In this document: positions 18,073 through 27,193 of the stretch, one piece after another
How the letters are laid out: every line of letters starts with the position of its first letter
Position numbering within the stretch: the stretch's first letter is position 1
Origin: a virus
Length of the DNA: 64,000 bases
Virus record (IMG/VR): IMGVR_UViG_3300030116_004360
Coordinates: 26,478 to 90,477 of that record
Direction: 5' to 3' (one strand)
Notes under the pieces: model-generated
Told to the model about the DNA's origin: nothing
The model's input: the letters and a program-made list of their open reading frames with translations, nothing else
Databases searched by the model: none
Made by a program: the position numbers and the translations under genes

Positions 18073-18971
18073 TAAAACCACTCATCCAACGTCTTTTGTC
18101 TAATATCTAACTTAACAGGATTAATTTCCCATTCCATAGCGTCAAATACAGGTTGTGATTTCTTTACAATCACATCTGCATAATGCAAGTAATTTATACT
18201 TACTTTAAATCTATCAATCAATTCCATCAATTTATCATATGTTGGTGCGGCCAACCATTCTAATTTTTTAGATAATCCAGTTATCGGATGAATCCATGAT
18301 AAATTACCCGGTTTAATTTTAATAAAATGAACTGAATCAGGCATTTCATTAAAGTTACTATAATACCATAATGCCCCTGAAATATGTGAACCAACAGAAG
18401 GACTTTTCTTATCTAAAGTTGTAAAGAAAGTTTTACTAGTCCCACATTCACAATTAGGCATATCTATGATATTTTGTATTGAATATTGACTTTTACAATC
18501 TGGACATTTAACTGATAATCTATTTTCTCTAACTCTCTTCCAATCAACTAATTCTTTCAAAGATATATCACCATCCTTAATTTCATTATATCTCTTTCTA
18601 CAAAAGTCATTTATTTCACCTTTAGTATTTTCAGAAGCCCACATTTTCAATACTTTAGTTTGGTGTTCTTTTGCTAATTTAGTTTCAGAAACTCTTTTAG
18701 CCATAAAACCAGTCATAGTAAATTTAGGTTTGTCTAGATAAACTCCATCTTCCCATGAAACAAGACCAGCATTTCTATTCTTCTTAACTCCAACTCCTAA
18801 AGATTGATAATACTTCTCAAATTCTAACTGAACAGGGTGTTCATCAAAACCTAATAAATTAGGAAAAAGAGATTGAACATGAGCATTTAAATGTTCACAT
18901 AACTCCTTTGCTTCATTAACAGAAGGAACAGTTACATAAATTGAATCTGTATGTCCATAAACTACTTTCAT
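18072..18971 (-). CDS. polB: DNA polymerase B, C-terminal fragment (split PolB)
   Basis: 299 residues. It begins right at polymerase motif C: VVYGHTDSIYV (Tyr5 to Asp9). The usual YGDTDS has His for the first Asp; the second Asp, the stronger metal ligand in RB69-type enzymes, is kept. Thumb sequence follows (KKNRNAGLVSW, MTGFMAKR) with a likely zinc site CPDC...CEC. The last residues, RQKTLDEWF, are a good PIP box for the clamp. The ATG lies in the 3' end of the other fragment (ATGA overlap) with its own GGTGAT ribosome site, so the split is real rather than a sequencing error. Confidence 0.9.
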   Translation of the reverse strand: MKVVYGHTDSIYVTVPSVNEAKELCEHLNAHVQSLFPNLLGFDEHPVQLEFEKYYQSLGVGVKKNRNAGLVSWEDGVYLDKPKFTMTGFMAKRVSETKLAKEHQTKVLKMWASENTKGEINDFCRKRYNEIKDGDISLKELVDWKRVRENRLSVKCPDCKSQYSIQNIIDMPNCECGTSKTFFTTLDKKSPSVGSHISGALWYYSNFNEMPDSVHFIKIKPGNLSWIHPITGLSKKLEWLAAPTYDKLMELIDRFKVSINYLHYADVIVKKSQPVFDAMEWEINPVKLDIRQKTLDEWF

Positions 18972-20665
18972 TTCATAATCACCATCCTTTTTACTTCTAA
19001 TGCGGCACTTCTAATTGCTTCTCTAGCAGAAGCAGTAATTGATGCTGCTAAATCAATATCTCCCCAACCAAAACCTTGTTTACCAATTACACCATAAAAA
19101 GAAGCAGAAAGGCGTTTTACTGCCATTTGATTTACAAACCACTTATTGTATTCCATAGTGTTGCCCTGTTCTCTCGCAAGATACATTCGACGCTTATATT
19201 CATTTCGTAGTTCCTTTAATTCTAAAACACTTTTAGGTAAAAGACCTAATTTATCTGTTTTATAGTATCTCATAACTTTTGATTTTGTTGGCGAAAAATC
19301 TCTAGGTGTAGCAATATTGACCGCAAATTCAGTTGGTTCTTTTGATTTAGTTTCCCATGAAATATTTCTAGCAATCATCATTGATGGATATAGCCCTGCA
19401 AAATCTAAAGCAGCGACATTTAAATGTAAACCATGTGTTTTTTCAGTTGTCGGGTCATAAATCATAGCACCATCATAATTAATCTTTTGAACTGACTTAT
19501 CTCCTGTTGGAGCCTTCCAAGTTGCATTTCTCATAAAATATACTGCACCCATCATACTTACATACATACATGATTTAAATGGGGCTTTTAGAATCCTTTG
19601 AAGGTAAATAATTGCATCACTACAAAAATTAGTTTCATCAAGTTCTACTAATAACTCCACATCTATTTTAGCATACTCAAGATAAGTTTCTGTATCTTCT
19701 AACCAACCTCGACGGAAAAATTCATTCTTATCAGGAAATTTTTCACTAACTAATTTCTTTTTGCCTAAAGCCATTTCTGCTATATCATCTAAAGCCATTG
19801 AAGGTAATGTTCCTTTTTGAGCATCGCTCCATTGTCTTTCAAATGCTAAATCTAGATTAAGAGTTAATCGTCCACGAATAGGTTGTGAAATAGCATAATA
19901 GTCATCAACCGCTTTAGTTGCTTTTACACCATCATTCCAAATTACACCTTTAACTTCATTATATGGTGATAATCTTCTAGGGTCTAAATCATTAGCGATA
20001 CATCTATGAATTAACTTAGGTAAATCATACTTTAGACCAAACCATGCTAATAACATATCGGGGTCTTTATCTTCAATATAAGTTAAAAACGCATCAAGCA
20101 TTTCTTTTTCAGAATTAAAGACAGACATATGAGCGACTTCTTTTGTAGACATTTTAAATCCATTATACGGGTCTTGGTTAGGAAACCATATCCATTGATA
20201 GTATTGCTTATCATAATTATCATAAGCAACAATACAAGTAATTGCGCCATCATACAAATCATCAGCCATCCATTCCATATCCCAATACATTTTACGCATT
20301 TTAAATTCAGGAATGTCTTTTAATTCATCAACACAGTATCTATCTATAATTGATACATCTGCTTCATAGGTTTGCATAAAACAATCTCTTGCTTTATACA
20401 TATCATTAGGTGAATGAACATATACCTTTTTCAATAATTGACCTTGAAGATTGACCCAATTACCATTTTCATATTCAAATGGAAACCATAACTTAGCCTT
20501 TCTACCTTGAAAGGTATGGGTTACTTCATAACCATCTACTTCTGTTTCAATAGCGCGAATAAAGAAATATGGTCTAAAATTTTCGACCTTTGTTTCCACT
20601 CGATTATTTTCAGAGTCACGCCATCTTAAATTAATATTCTTATCATTGGTATAACAAATATCCAT
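18968..20665 (-). CDS. polB: DNA polymerase B, N-terminal fragment (split PolB)
   Basis: 565 residues. Exonuclease motifs: Exo I YWDMEW (Asp129, Glu131), Exo II AWFGLKYDLP, Exo III YAKID. Polymerase motif A is DFAGLYPSMM (about 421-430) and motif B is KRLSASFYG (about 517-525). The protein ends just before motif C, which is on the downstream gene. The two together make one full replicative family B polymerase. The ATG at 20665 is preferred over a TTG at 20692, because AAAAGGAG lies about 9 bases upstream of it. N and C pieces probably assemble as a heterodimer. Confidence 0.92.
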   Translation of the reverse strand: MDICYTNDKNINLRWRDSENNRVETKVENFRPYFFIRAIETEVDGYEVTHTFQGRKAKLWFPFEYENGNWVNLQGQLLKKVYVHSPNDMYKARDCFMQTYEADVSIIDRYCVDELKDIPEFKMRKMYWDMEWMADDLYDGAITCIVAYDNYDKQYYQWIWFPNQDPYNGFKMSTKEVAHMSVFNSEKEMLDAFLTYIEDKDPDMLLAWFGLKYDLPKLIHRCIANDLDPRRLSPYNEVKGVIWNDGVKATKAVDDYYAISQPIRGRLTLNLDLAFERQWSDAQKGTLPSMALDDIAEMALGKKKLVSEKFPDKNEFFRRGWLEDTETYLEYAKIDVELLVELDETNFCSDAIIYLQRILKAPFKSCMYVSMMGAVYFMRNATWKAPTGDKSVQKINYDGAMIYDPTTEKTHGLHLNVAALDFAGLYPSMMIARNISWETKSKEPTEFAVNIATPRDFSPTKSKVMRYYKTDKLGLLPKSVLELKELRNEYKRRMYLAREQGNTMEYNKWFVNQMAVKRLSASFYGVIGKQGFGWGDIDLAASITASAREAIRSAALEVKRMVIMK

Positions 20666-20672
20666 ATTATTA

Positions 20673-20822
20673 CTACTCCTTTTTAGTATCAAGATACCTT
20701 TTAAATCTAAAAGTATTATCTAGTAGGGTAAATAAACAACCTGCACAGGCATTATAATGAAGAACTCCCATGACTCTATCTTTGTCTCCACAAATATCAC
20801 ATTCTACATTTTTATATTCCAT
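20673..20822 (-). CDS. Small zinc-finger protein
   Basis: 49 residues with CDIC (9-12) and CAGC (26-29), a short zinc ribbon followed by a basic tail (FRFKRYLDTKKE). It lies between the clamp and the polymerase genes, starting 2 bases after the clamp gene stop. The site AAAAGGAG for the polymerase is in its 3' end. It may bind nucleic acid or the polymerase; function unknown. Confidence 0.55.
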   Translation of the reverse strand: MEYKNVECDICGDKDRVMGVLHYNACAGCLFTLLDNTFRFKRYLDTKKE

Positions 20823-20823
20823 A

Positions 20824-21588
20824 CTATCTCAACCTAACAAATGGTGCTTTTACTAACTTTCTATCAACGGCTAACATTAGTATTAGTGAATCATCACTAA
20901 ATAATATATCAACTGTTCCAGCATTATTAAAGAATTTATGCACAGGTGCAGTAAATTCAACTGTTGATTCTTCTCCTTCTCCTGTAACTTCTTCAACTAC
21001 GGTTTTGAATCCTTTGAAATCTTCATCAGAAGATATAGTAAATTCTTCTCCATAATCAAACTTATAAATCCCAGTTCCAACTATTTCACATGAATCAACT
21101 GCATCAAGCAAAATTTGAGAATCAACATTTATTCTAGTTGAAAAAGACGTTTTTCCTCCCCATGACTTGATTAAATCAAGTGGAGTCAATACATTAAATT
21201 CTGCTTCATGTTGATTAAAATTATTAATCATATTCATATGAGGATGATTAACTACTAAAGCCATTTTAGCAGTTTTACCTGCTCCGCGCATTGTAAGGTA
21301 ATCTTTGAATTCAAGCGTTACATTATCTGAAAACTTCTTTAAATAAGTAATTAGAGTGTTACCTTCAATAGTGGCTGAACCATCCTCTATTCCCTCAACA
21401 GTTATATTAAGGGTTAAACACAATGTTTCATCTGAATTGTATATAGTTAGTGTATTACCTTTACAAACTAAGTAAAGATATTCACATAAGAACTTATTCT
21501 TTAAGCCACTACTGGTATAATATTTACCTTTTAATGTGCTAGTTTGGATTGCATTTGAAAGAATCTTGTTATCACAAGAAAACTTCAA
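20824..21588 (-). CDS. pcn: Sliding clamp (PCNA)
   Basis: 254 residues, the usual PCNA length. N-terminal clamp pattern (MKFSCDNKILSNAIQ), a central region TLEFKDYLTMRGAGKTAKMAL, and the PCNA-like end DDSLILMLAVDRKLVKAPFV. The sequence is divergent but the domain order fits two linked clamp folds. It tethers the polymerase, clamp loader and other PIP-box proteins to DNA. Neighbours are the polymerase, RecA-like ATPase, SSB and clamp loader. It overlaps the RecA-like gene by 4 bases. Confidence 0.85.
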   Translation of the reverse strand: MKFSCDNKILSNAIQTSTLKGKYYTSSGLKNKFLCEYLYLVCKGNTLTIYNSDETLCLTLNITVEGIEDGSATIEGNTLITYLKKFSDNVTLEFKDYLTMRGAGKTAKMALVVNHPHMNMINNFNQHEAEFNVLTPLDLIKSWGGKTSFSTRINVDSQILLDAVDSCEIVGTGIYKFDYGEEFTISSDEDFKGFKTVVEEVTGEGEESTVEFTAPVHKFFNNAGTVDILFSDDSLILMLAVDRKLVKAPFVRLR

Positions 21589-22460
21589 AGATTTCCCTCC
21601 TGAAGTTCAGGAATACCAAACCATTCATTTTTACCATTAGTAGAAAATATAACCCATTTATTACCAACTAATTCAGGATTAGTTTTACTTGCTTGTAATT
21701 CAGCAACATATTGAGTTACACCACCCTTCTTTGTTTTGTTAATATGAATCATTTGAATAAACCTCGCTGGTGTTGATTTATGCCAATCAGGAACTTCACC
21801 GATAGGAACAGGATTAACAATATCTCCATATATAGGTTTCATATGAGTAATGATATATCTATCACACATTAAATCCATGAAGTTATCTAGTAACCTATTA
21901 TAGATTCTATTTCTTACTTTCCAATCTAAAGGATTTACACGAATAGAATCGGTATCATGAATAATAGTTCCTTCACGCTTATTACTTTTAACTAAATGCG
22001 CTCTAAGAACATCACCGGATGCTTCATAGGCTTTATCTAAACCATCAAGAATAACGGCCTTAACATTACCTTCTTCTATTTCTTCTCTACAATATCTAAT
22101 AAAAGAATTAGCATTATCAAAGGACGCTTCATGATTTTCTGTTCCATCAGCATTAAACTGTCTTGGAGTAAAGATTACAATATTAGGGTCACGATTATGG
22201 CATGAATCCCACGTAGGTTCAGAACCATTATCCCAATCTAATACCATTACTTTTAATCCTTGTTTAATTTCTTCTTCTGTTCTACAATCTAAAGCAATTC
22301 CAGTTTTACCCACTTTAGGGTCGCCAGTAATTGCACAATTGATATACGACCTATCTCTTGATATTCTATTTGATATTTGAGATAACATCTGTTCTTTTAA
22401 TAAAGCATATTTACTTTTTTCATTTGCATTTTCATCTTTCTTTTCAGTATTCCAAGCCAT
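21585..22460 (-). CDS. RecA/RadA-like ATPase (Sak4 type)
   Basis: 291 residues. Walker A is GDPKVGKTG (46-54), preceded by the strand INCAIT. The VMVLDWDNGSEPTW stretch and Walker B VKAVILDGLD (Asp139) match the short RecA-core ATPases called Sak4/AAA_24. Viral members anneal or exchange DNA strands with the partner SSB. Here it lies next to an SSB and PCNA. No DNA-binding N-terminal domain of full RadA is seen. Confidence 0.75.
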   Translation of the reverse strand: MAWNTEKKDENANEKSKYALLKEQMLSQISNRISRDRSYINCAITGDPKVGKTGIALDCRTEEEIKQGLKVMVLDWDNGSEPTWDSCHNRDPNIVIFTPRQFNADGTENHEASFDNANSFIRYCREEIEEGNVKAVILDGLDKAYEASGDVLRAHLVKSNKREGTIIHDTDSIRVNPLDWKVRNRIYNRLLDNFMDLMCDRYIITHMKPIYGDIVNPVPIGEVPDWHKSTPARFIQMIHINKTKKGGVTQYVAELQASKTNPELVGNKWVIFSTNGKNEWFGIPELQEGNL

Positions 22461-22659
22461 TTTTATTCACCTTTCTATATTTATTCCATAATTCTATAAA
22501 TTCATTTCTTTCTTTTTTAGTTTTAAATCGTTCTCTAAGGTATTTGCCAGAAGGCATATGAAACTTAGCCCAATAAGTTCCATCTTCATCATTTTGTTTC
22601 CAAGTAATAAATTCAATATCTCCTAAAAGAACGCTATATCTTTCTGTTTGATATAACAT
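22444..22659 (-). CDS. Hypothetical basic protein
   Basis: 71 residues: an N-terminal beta part (YSVLLGDIEFITWKQ) and a Lys/Arg-rich helix (YLRERFKTKKERNEFIELW). It overlaps the RecA-like gene start by 17 bases. GGAG stands 9 bases before the ATG. No family recognised; DNA or RNA binding is possible. Confidence 0.5.
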   Translation of the reverse strand: MLYQTERYSVLLGDIEFITWKQNDEDGTYWAKFHMPSGKYLRERFKTKKERNEFIELWNKYRKVNKNGLEY

Positions 22660-22761
22660 ATTAATTTCTCCATTAAATAGGCGAGAGAATGAGATTGCCG
22701 ATGGAGGTGAACACTCTTATCCCATTTTTAACTGTGTTAAAAACTCTCATGATTAATTTAA
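22660..22761 (-). promoter_or_regulatory. Structured leader between SSB and downstream gene
   Basis: On the minus strand this gap holds a perfect 8-bp hairpin TTTTTAAC-ACA-GTTAAAAA and flanking GAGAG/CTCTC. A CACCTCCAT stretch could pair with the TGGAG ribosome site before the next ATG. It may lower or switch translation of the 71-residue protein, or end the SSB transcript. Inference only. Confidence 0.35.
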
Positions 22762-24009
22762 TTAGAACCAATCAAAATCTTCTTCATCTGGATTATCGTA
22801 TTCAACAACCGCACCACGACGATTAATTACATACAATCCTTGAAGATTGATTGATACATCTCCTAATGAACCATCTTCATTCTTTCCTTGACTAGTTCTT
22901 CCAACAACAAGAACATGACTTCCAATACCAAAATCAATATCAATTGACGGAGGAATCCATACAGTTGTTGAAGATGTTCCACCATCATTATAATCAAAAT
23001 CTGCATTTAAGTCACTAAGATAAATAATCCTATTTCCATTCTTTGTAGGTTGAGGTCGAATATTAACTACATCACCATCACTAATAACCATCTTTTCATT
23101 CCACGGCTTATCCATAGATTGAATATGATATTGTCCTAAACCTAGTAAAGGACTCATATAGTTACCCATTGTTGAGGCTAAAGTATCTGAAATGTTAATA
23201 GTTGATTCATCAACCTTATATTCACATTCAGCAGATAATTCATCATTATACTCTAAACTCAATACTGTTTGAAAATCTTTATCAATTCCATAAATCATTC
23301 CCTTTTCATCATTTACCATACCATTGAAATGCAATAGTCGGAAAGTTTCCGGCTTGAAAGTTTGTGCGCTATTTCCACGAATACGGAACATATAGTGCTT
23401 AGGTTGTCCACTAACTGAACCAACAAAATGACCTGTTAATTGCCAATTATCTTTAGGTAGTGGCCTTCCATAATTAGGATTAGCAGAACCATTCCAACCT
23501 GTTTTTTGAGTATTAAGTGGAATAACCCATTTTCCTTCATCAACCTCTCTAGCAATTCCGGGCAACTTTTCTACATCTTTTACCTTTTCTTCACCATCAT
23601 GTTTTGCAGATAATTGATAACCTTCACCGTTTGAAACGGCAATTGCTACCATTCCTACTTCATAAGTAGTTTGTGGGTCACGTTGATATTGAGCAACTGC
23701 TTTATTTGCAGAAAGGTCACTAAAGTTCTTAGCATCTTCCATAGCAACAAAGAATCCAAATATCTTCTTTGGGCCATTATCATTATCATTCATAGCATTA
23801 TTGTTATTATTGTTATCAGGGTTTTCCTGACGCTTCTTTTGTTGAACAAACCATTGATTGAAAAGCCCTAATGCGAGTCGTGGAGATTCAGATACATTAA
23901 TCTGATTCTGGCTACAAATCTCATCAAACCTTTCTTTTGTTTGTTCAACAGACCAATTAATAACATCGGCTGCTTTCTTTATGTTTTCCATTATTTCTTC
24001 TTCATTCAT
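22762..24009 (-). CDS. Single-stranded DNA-binding protein (OB-fold, RPA-like)
   Basis: 415 residues. A helical N-terminus is followed by an Asn-rich linker (NPDNNNNNNAMNDND) and beta-rich OB-like regions. One carries NWQLTGHFVGSVSG; another, near the end, carries HVLVVGRTSQGK then NLQGLYVI. The acidic C-terminus ends DEEDFDWF, a typical SSB tail that binds partner proteins. Position between clamp loader and RecA-like ATPase supports this. The start at 24009 (after AAAGGTGAAAGA) is preferred over an in-frame ATG at 24060, which would lie inside the clamp-loader gene. Confidence 0.7.
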   Translation of the reverse strand: MNEEEIMENIKKAADVINWSVEQTKERFDEICSQNQINVSESPRLALGLFNQWFVQQKKRQENPDNNNNNNAMNDNDNGPKKIFGFFVAMEDAKNFSDLSANKAVAQYQRDPQTTYEVGMVAIAVSNGEGYQLSAKHDGEEKVKDVEKLPGIAREVDEGKWVIPLNTQKTGWNGSANPNYGRPLPKDNWQLTGHFVGSVSGQPKHYMFRIRGNSAQTFKPETFRLLHFNGMVNDEKGMIYGIDKDFQTVLSLEYNDELSAECEYKVDESTINISDTLASTMGNYMSPLLGLGQYHIQSMDKPWNEKMVISDGDVVNIRPQPTKNGNRIIYLSDLNADFDYNDGGTSSTTVWIPPSIDIDFGIGSHVLVVGRTSQGKNEDGSLGDVSINLQGLYVINRRGAVVEYDNPDEEDFDWF

Positions 24010-24035
24010 TTCTTTCACCTTTATTTTTATTTCTT

Positions 24036-24947
24036 TCACTTCATTTGTGCTATCATCCACGATGCTAAAACTCTTGGAGTTACAGTTTCACTTCTCCATT
24101 CAGTTTCGCCTATAATACGAAGCATTTTATATTTTACACTCGCATCAAATTTACCATTTATAATTACATCGTGAAGGCCATTACAAATGATTTTCATAGT
24201 TTTTCCATTATAGATTTCTGCGTATAATTTTTCTAAAGCATCATCTAATTTATTATCAATTACAAATTCAATTATTTGTTGATAATCAGTTAGGGATTTA
24301 GTCATTTGAACCGATAAAGTCGTATTTGAATTTATTGCGGCTTGTAATTCAACTATTGCCCTACGAATATCACCACCGAACCCACCTATAAAGGTTTGCA
24401 GATTCTCAATGGGTGGAATTGGCTTATTTTCCTCTTCAAGGATTAGTTTCAATACATTTAGGATAGAATCGTTAGAAACCGTCCCAAAGTAATAATTTGC
24501 ACATCTTGATTGAAGGGGATAGACAATCTTAGACCTATCGTTCGATGTGAACACAAAACGAACATGGTCTGAATATCGCTCCATTATCCTTTTCAATGCA
24601 TTCTGAGCGTCATTAGTCATATTCTCCATCTCATCCAATAAGATGATTTTAAATGGAACATCACCAATAGTTCCGCTTTGTGCAATATCTTTAATTTTTC
24701 CTCTAATTACATCTAACTTCCTATCATCACTCGCATTGATTTCAAAGAAATTAGATTGCATATTTTCTCCTAATATCTCATATCCTAAAACATATGCCGT
24801 TGCAGTTTTTCCTGTTCCGGCAGGACCGTATAATAATAAATTAGGCATATCTTTTAGAAGCACCCAATTTTCTGCATCCATTTTAAAATTCTCTTGTCCA
24901 ACAATTTGACTTAATTTTGTTGGTCTATACTTTTCTGTCCATAACAT
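24036..24947 (-). CDS. rfcS: Clamp loader small subunit (RFC-S)
   Basis: 303 residues. N-terminal WTEKYRPTKLSQIVGQ is the RFC box I/II pattern. Walker A is GPAGTGKTA (41-49). Walker B is ILLDEMENM (Asp105, Glu106); the usual DEAD reads DEME. Sensor 1 is FTSNDRSK and the arginine-finger motif is SRC (147-149). It opens PCNA rings with the large subunit encoded about 1 kb further upstream in the operon. Slightly shorter than cellular RFC-S. It is preceded by a ribosome site (AGAGGTGAAATA). Confidence 0.92.
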   Translation of the reverse strand: MLWTEKYRPTKLSQIVGQENFKMDAENWVLLKDMPNLLLYGPAGTGKTATAYVLGYEILGENMQSNFFEINASDDRKLDVIRGKIKDIAQSGTIGDVPFKIILLDEMENMTNDAQNALKRIMERYSDHVRFVFTSNDRSKIVYPLQSRCANYYFGTVSNDSILNVLKLILEEENKPIPPIENLQTFIGGFGGDIRRAIVELQAAINSNTTLSVQMTKSLTDYQQIIEFVIDNKLDDALEKLYAEIYNGKTMKIICNGLHDVIINGKFDASVKYKMLRIIGETEWRSETVTPRVLASWMIAQMK

Positions 24948-25255
24948 TATTTCACCTCTTGTTCATATTTTTTAATATCTATTTTCCATGCTGCATTTCT
25001 TTTATTTACATTTTCAATATAATTCAAAGAAGACAAATATCTTCCTGTTGCATAAGCCGTAGGCATATTTCTCATATGAAATGTAAGATGCGCCCCAGTC
25101 ATTTTAAAATAATCTTCGGCATTGTCTTTAGCCATCCAAAGAATATCTTTAGACCTAAAGGGTTCATTTCCATATATTAAATACCATAAATTTAAACCGT
25201 AATCAATATACTTTTTATGTTGTGGTTTAATTACCTGTCTTGTTTTACTCTTCAT
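24947..25255 (-). CDS. Hypothetical protein in clamp-loader cluster
   Basis: 102 residues, basic, mixed helix and strand (KYIDYGLNLWYLIYG; AHLTFHMRNMPTAYATGRY). It sits between RFC-S and the HTH protein, with one-base (TAATG-like) and 11-base overlaps. No family recognised. Confidence 0.5.
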   Translation of the reverse strand: MKSKTRQVIKPQHKKYIDYGLNLWYLIYGNEPFRSKDILWMAKDNAEDYFKMTGAHLTFHMRNMPTAYATGRYLSSLNYIENVNKRNAAWKIDIKKYEQEVK

Positions 25256-25946
25256 TTTTATTCACCTTTTGTATAACTATTTTCATTATTTGTTGATATT
25301 CATATTCTAATTGTTCTTTCAATATTTTTGGGTTTAGGCCCTTTGGGTTCATTAATCTTTTGATTCTATCCCTTTCTCTTCTTTTTTGCTTTTGTAATAA
25401 AGACCTTTCTTTCTTTGGAATAACTCTATCTCTTTGAAATATCAATCCTTTTTCATAAAGTTTACGCCTAGCGTGACTAATCATTGGCGGCTTAACTCCT
25501 AAAGTTTCGGCTATTTCAGAGACAGTCAATATCGAATGATTTTCAATTATATATTGTTGATTTTCTTTCAACCAAAGATTGAATGCGTGATTTCTTTTTC
25601 TTCCATCCTTTCTTTTCAAAGAAGAATATATTTTCAAAATTCTATTTGACCATGCTTCAAACCTTTCTCTTGCCTTTTCAAGACAAAGGGAATCCTCTTC
25701 GTGTCTTTTATAAACTCTGTTAAATTTATAAGATTCAACATAGTAATTATCACCAGTTTCTATTAACACACAAAGTTCATTAAAGGTTTCTTCATCTAAT
25801 TTTAAGGCTACCGTTTGCCACACACGACTAATTGTAGTGCTAGAAAACTTCGATGTTTTTTTAAACAACCTAAGTATTTCTTTTTGACTACTATAACTAG
25901 CACCAAAAATGGCTAGAAATTCTCTTTGATATTGACTAACCATCAT
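25245..25946 (-). CDS. Helix-turn-helix DNA-binding protein
   Basis: 233 residues. A HTH is readable at about 145-170: LTVSEIAETLGVKPPMISHARRKLYEKG. A strongly basic C-terminal region follows (KKERSLLQKQKRRERDRIKR). It is probably a regulator or origin-binding protein of the early block. The ATG at 25946 overlaps the RFC-L stop (ATGA); the upstream GTG is less likely. The phrase DRVIPK also occurs near the end of the preceding protein, which may be chance. Confidence 0.65.
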   Translation of the reverse strand: MMVSQYQREFLAIFGASYSSQKEILRLFKKTSKFSSTTISRVWQTVALKLDEETFNELCVLIETGDNYYVESYKFNRVYKRHEEDSLCLEKARERFEAWSNRILKIYSSLKRKDGRKRNHAFNLWLKENQQYIIENHSILTVSEIAETLGVKPPMISHARRKLYEKGLIFQRDRVIPKKERSLLQKQKRRERDRIKRLMNPKGLNPKILKEQLEYEYQQIMKIVIQKVNKNEE

Positions 25947-26797
25947 AACCACTCTGTTAAACTACTTCTTCCTTTAGGAATTACCCTATCAGTTTTTTTC
26001 TTTCTTTTCTTTTCACCGAGTCCTAATAATCTACACTCGGCATTATTTAATTTTGTTTTAGCCCATTCTGAAACTAAGTCATCTTTTACTAAATCACGAA
26101 GTAAGTATTCTTCATGGGACTTTAATTTAAGCCTTCTACATAAACCCGGAATCTTAGAGTAAGTTCCTCTTTTTGGAAATTGAGGTCTATTAAAATCTCT
26201 ACCATCATATAAGTATGCTAACATCTCATAGAAATATTTCATAGGTAATCTTCTTCTTACTCTAGCATCAACATAAATTAATCTATTTGGGTGAATATTT
26301 TCATTCAACCAAGACATAATTTGTGTATCTGATGGTTTGTTTACCTTTAGTTTATGTGCTACCTTATCTCTATCTGTTTCTCTTAGATATTCCATTACGA
26401 TACCAAATATCGCATCTTCTAATAAATACGGTTCTGAACTTCTAGGAGCAAGAACTTTTATTTCTTCTCTTAAATGATTCTTAGAACCTACCCTTTTTAT
26501 TTTACAAAGGGCTTTAATTTCTGATGGTATATCTTTTTCATTATGGCAAGTCAATACTAAAGGACCGGAATAATCTATTATTAACGATTTAATTAAATCA
26601 ATATTTGCCTTGTAATGAATATCCTCAATAATTATCCCCTCATCGGTGAGAGAATAAATATCTAATTCAGGCATTAGATTAGCAAAATATCTATTTGCAT
26701 CAGGTAACATATCAATAGCAGTTGTAGATTTACCCGTTCCTGCTTTTCCAACTAAAATTATAGGTTGAGTTTCTTGTGCGATAGTTAAAAATCCCAT
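25943..26797 (-). CDS. Divergent clamp loader large subunit (RFC-L-like)
   Basis: 284 residues. Walker A is GKAGTGKST (17-25). The Walker B place reads GIIIEDIHYK (Glu-Asp instead of Asp-Glu). Sensor 1 resembles RFC-L: GPLVLTCHNEKDIPSEIKALCKIKRV. A helical C-terminal domain ends in a Lys/Arg run and RSSLTEWL, a PIP-box-like end, as RFC-L proteins have. Its gene lies just upstream of RFC-S. It is short for RFC-L (usually 400 or more residues) and so could also be another AAA ATPase. The start is TGATG with the upstream stop. Confidence 0.6.
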   Translation of the reverse strand: MGFLTIAQETQPIILVGKAGTGKSTTAIDMLPDANRYFANLMPELDIYSLTDEGIIIEDIHYKANIDLIKSLIIDYSGPLVLTCHNEKDIPSEIKALCKIKRVGSKNHLREEIKVLAPRSSEPYLLEDAIFGIVMEYLRETDRDKVAHKLKVNKPSDTQIMSWLNENIHPNRLIYVDARVRRRLPMKYFYEMLAYLYDGRDFNRPQFPKRGTYSKIPGLCRRLKLKSHEEYLLRDLVKDDLVSEWAKTKLNNAECRLLGLGEKKRKKKTDRVIPKGRSSLTEWL

Positions 26798-27192
26798 CAA
26801 ATAACGCCCTTAATTTCTAAAATTCTTTCTAACCCTTCTTGAGTTAAATGTTGACCATTTTCATACAAATTGAAAATTTCTTTAAATGGTTGCCAATTAC
26901 CTTTAGCATCCGGTAAATCAGGAACTAATTGTATTGTCCTATAAATATTAGTAGCACCACTAACTCTTAGTATAGGTAAAGGTCTAGCCTTATGTTCGTA
27001 ACTTCGATATTGGGATTGAATATCATATTGAGCAAAAGTTCTTTCTAAAGCCAAAAGGAAATCTGAACTTCCTCTGAAGTTTAATCGTAAGCGAACTTTA
27101 TATCCCGTTCTTAATCTATTATCTCTTGATACATGAATTTCAGGCTTAGGTAAACTTAGTAAGATACCTTCTAATTGTTCTTTAGTAAACAT
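26797..27192 (-). CDS. LAGLIDADG-like single-domain protein
   Basis: 131 residues. The pattern VRLRLNFRGSSDFLLALERT, LPILRVSGATNI, and the ending NGQHLTQEGLERILEIKGVI resembles one half of a LAGLIDADG homing-endonuclease fold. No clear catalytic LAGLIDADG Asp/Glu is visible, so it may be a domesticated DNA-binding remnant. The start at 27192 follows GAGGTGATTAAT; a GTG at 27201 lies inside that ribosome site and is unlikely. It is in the clamp-loader operon rather than in an intron. Confidence 0.45.
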   Translation of the reverse strand: MFTKEQLEGILLSLPKPEIHVSRDNRLRTGYKVRLRLNFRGSSDFLLALERTFAQYDIQSQYRSYEHKARPLPILRVSGATNIYRTIQLVPDLPDAKGNWQPFKEIFNLYENGQHLTQEGLERILEIKGVI

Positions 27193-27193
27193 A

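Noticed and set aside
24010-24060. Longer N-terminus for the SSB
   Set aside because: The ATG at 24060 lies inside the clamp-loader gene without a ribosome site; ATG 24009 has AAAGGTGAAAGA.
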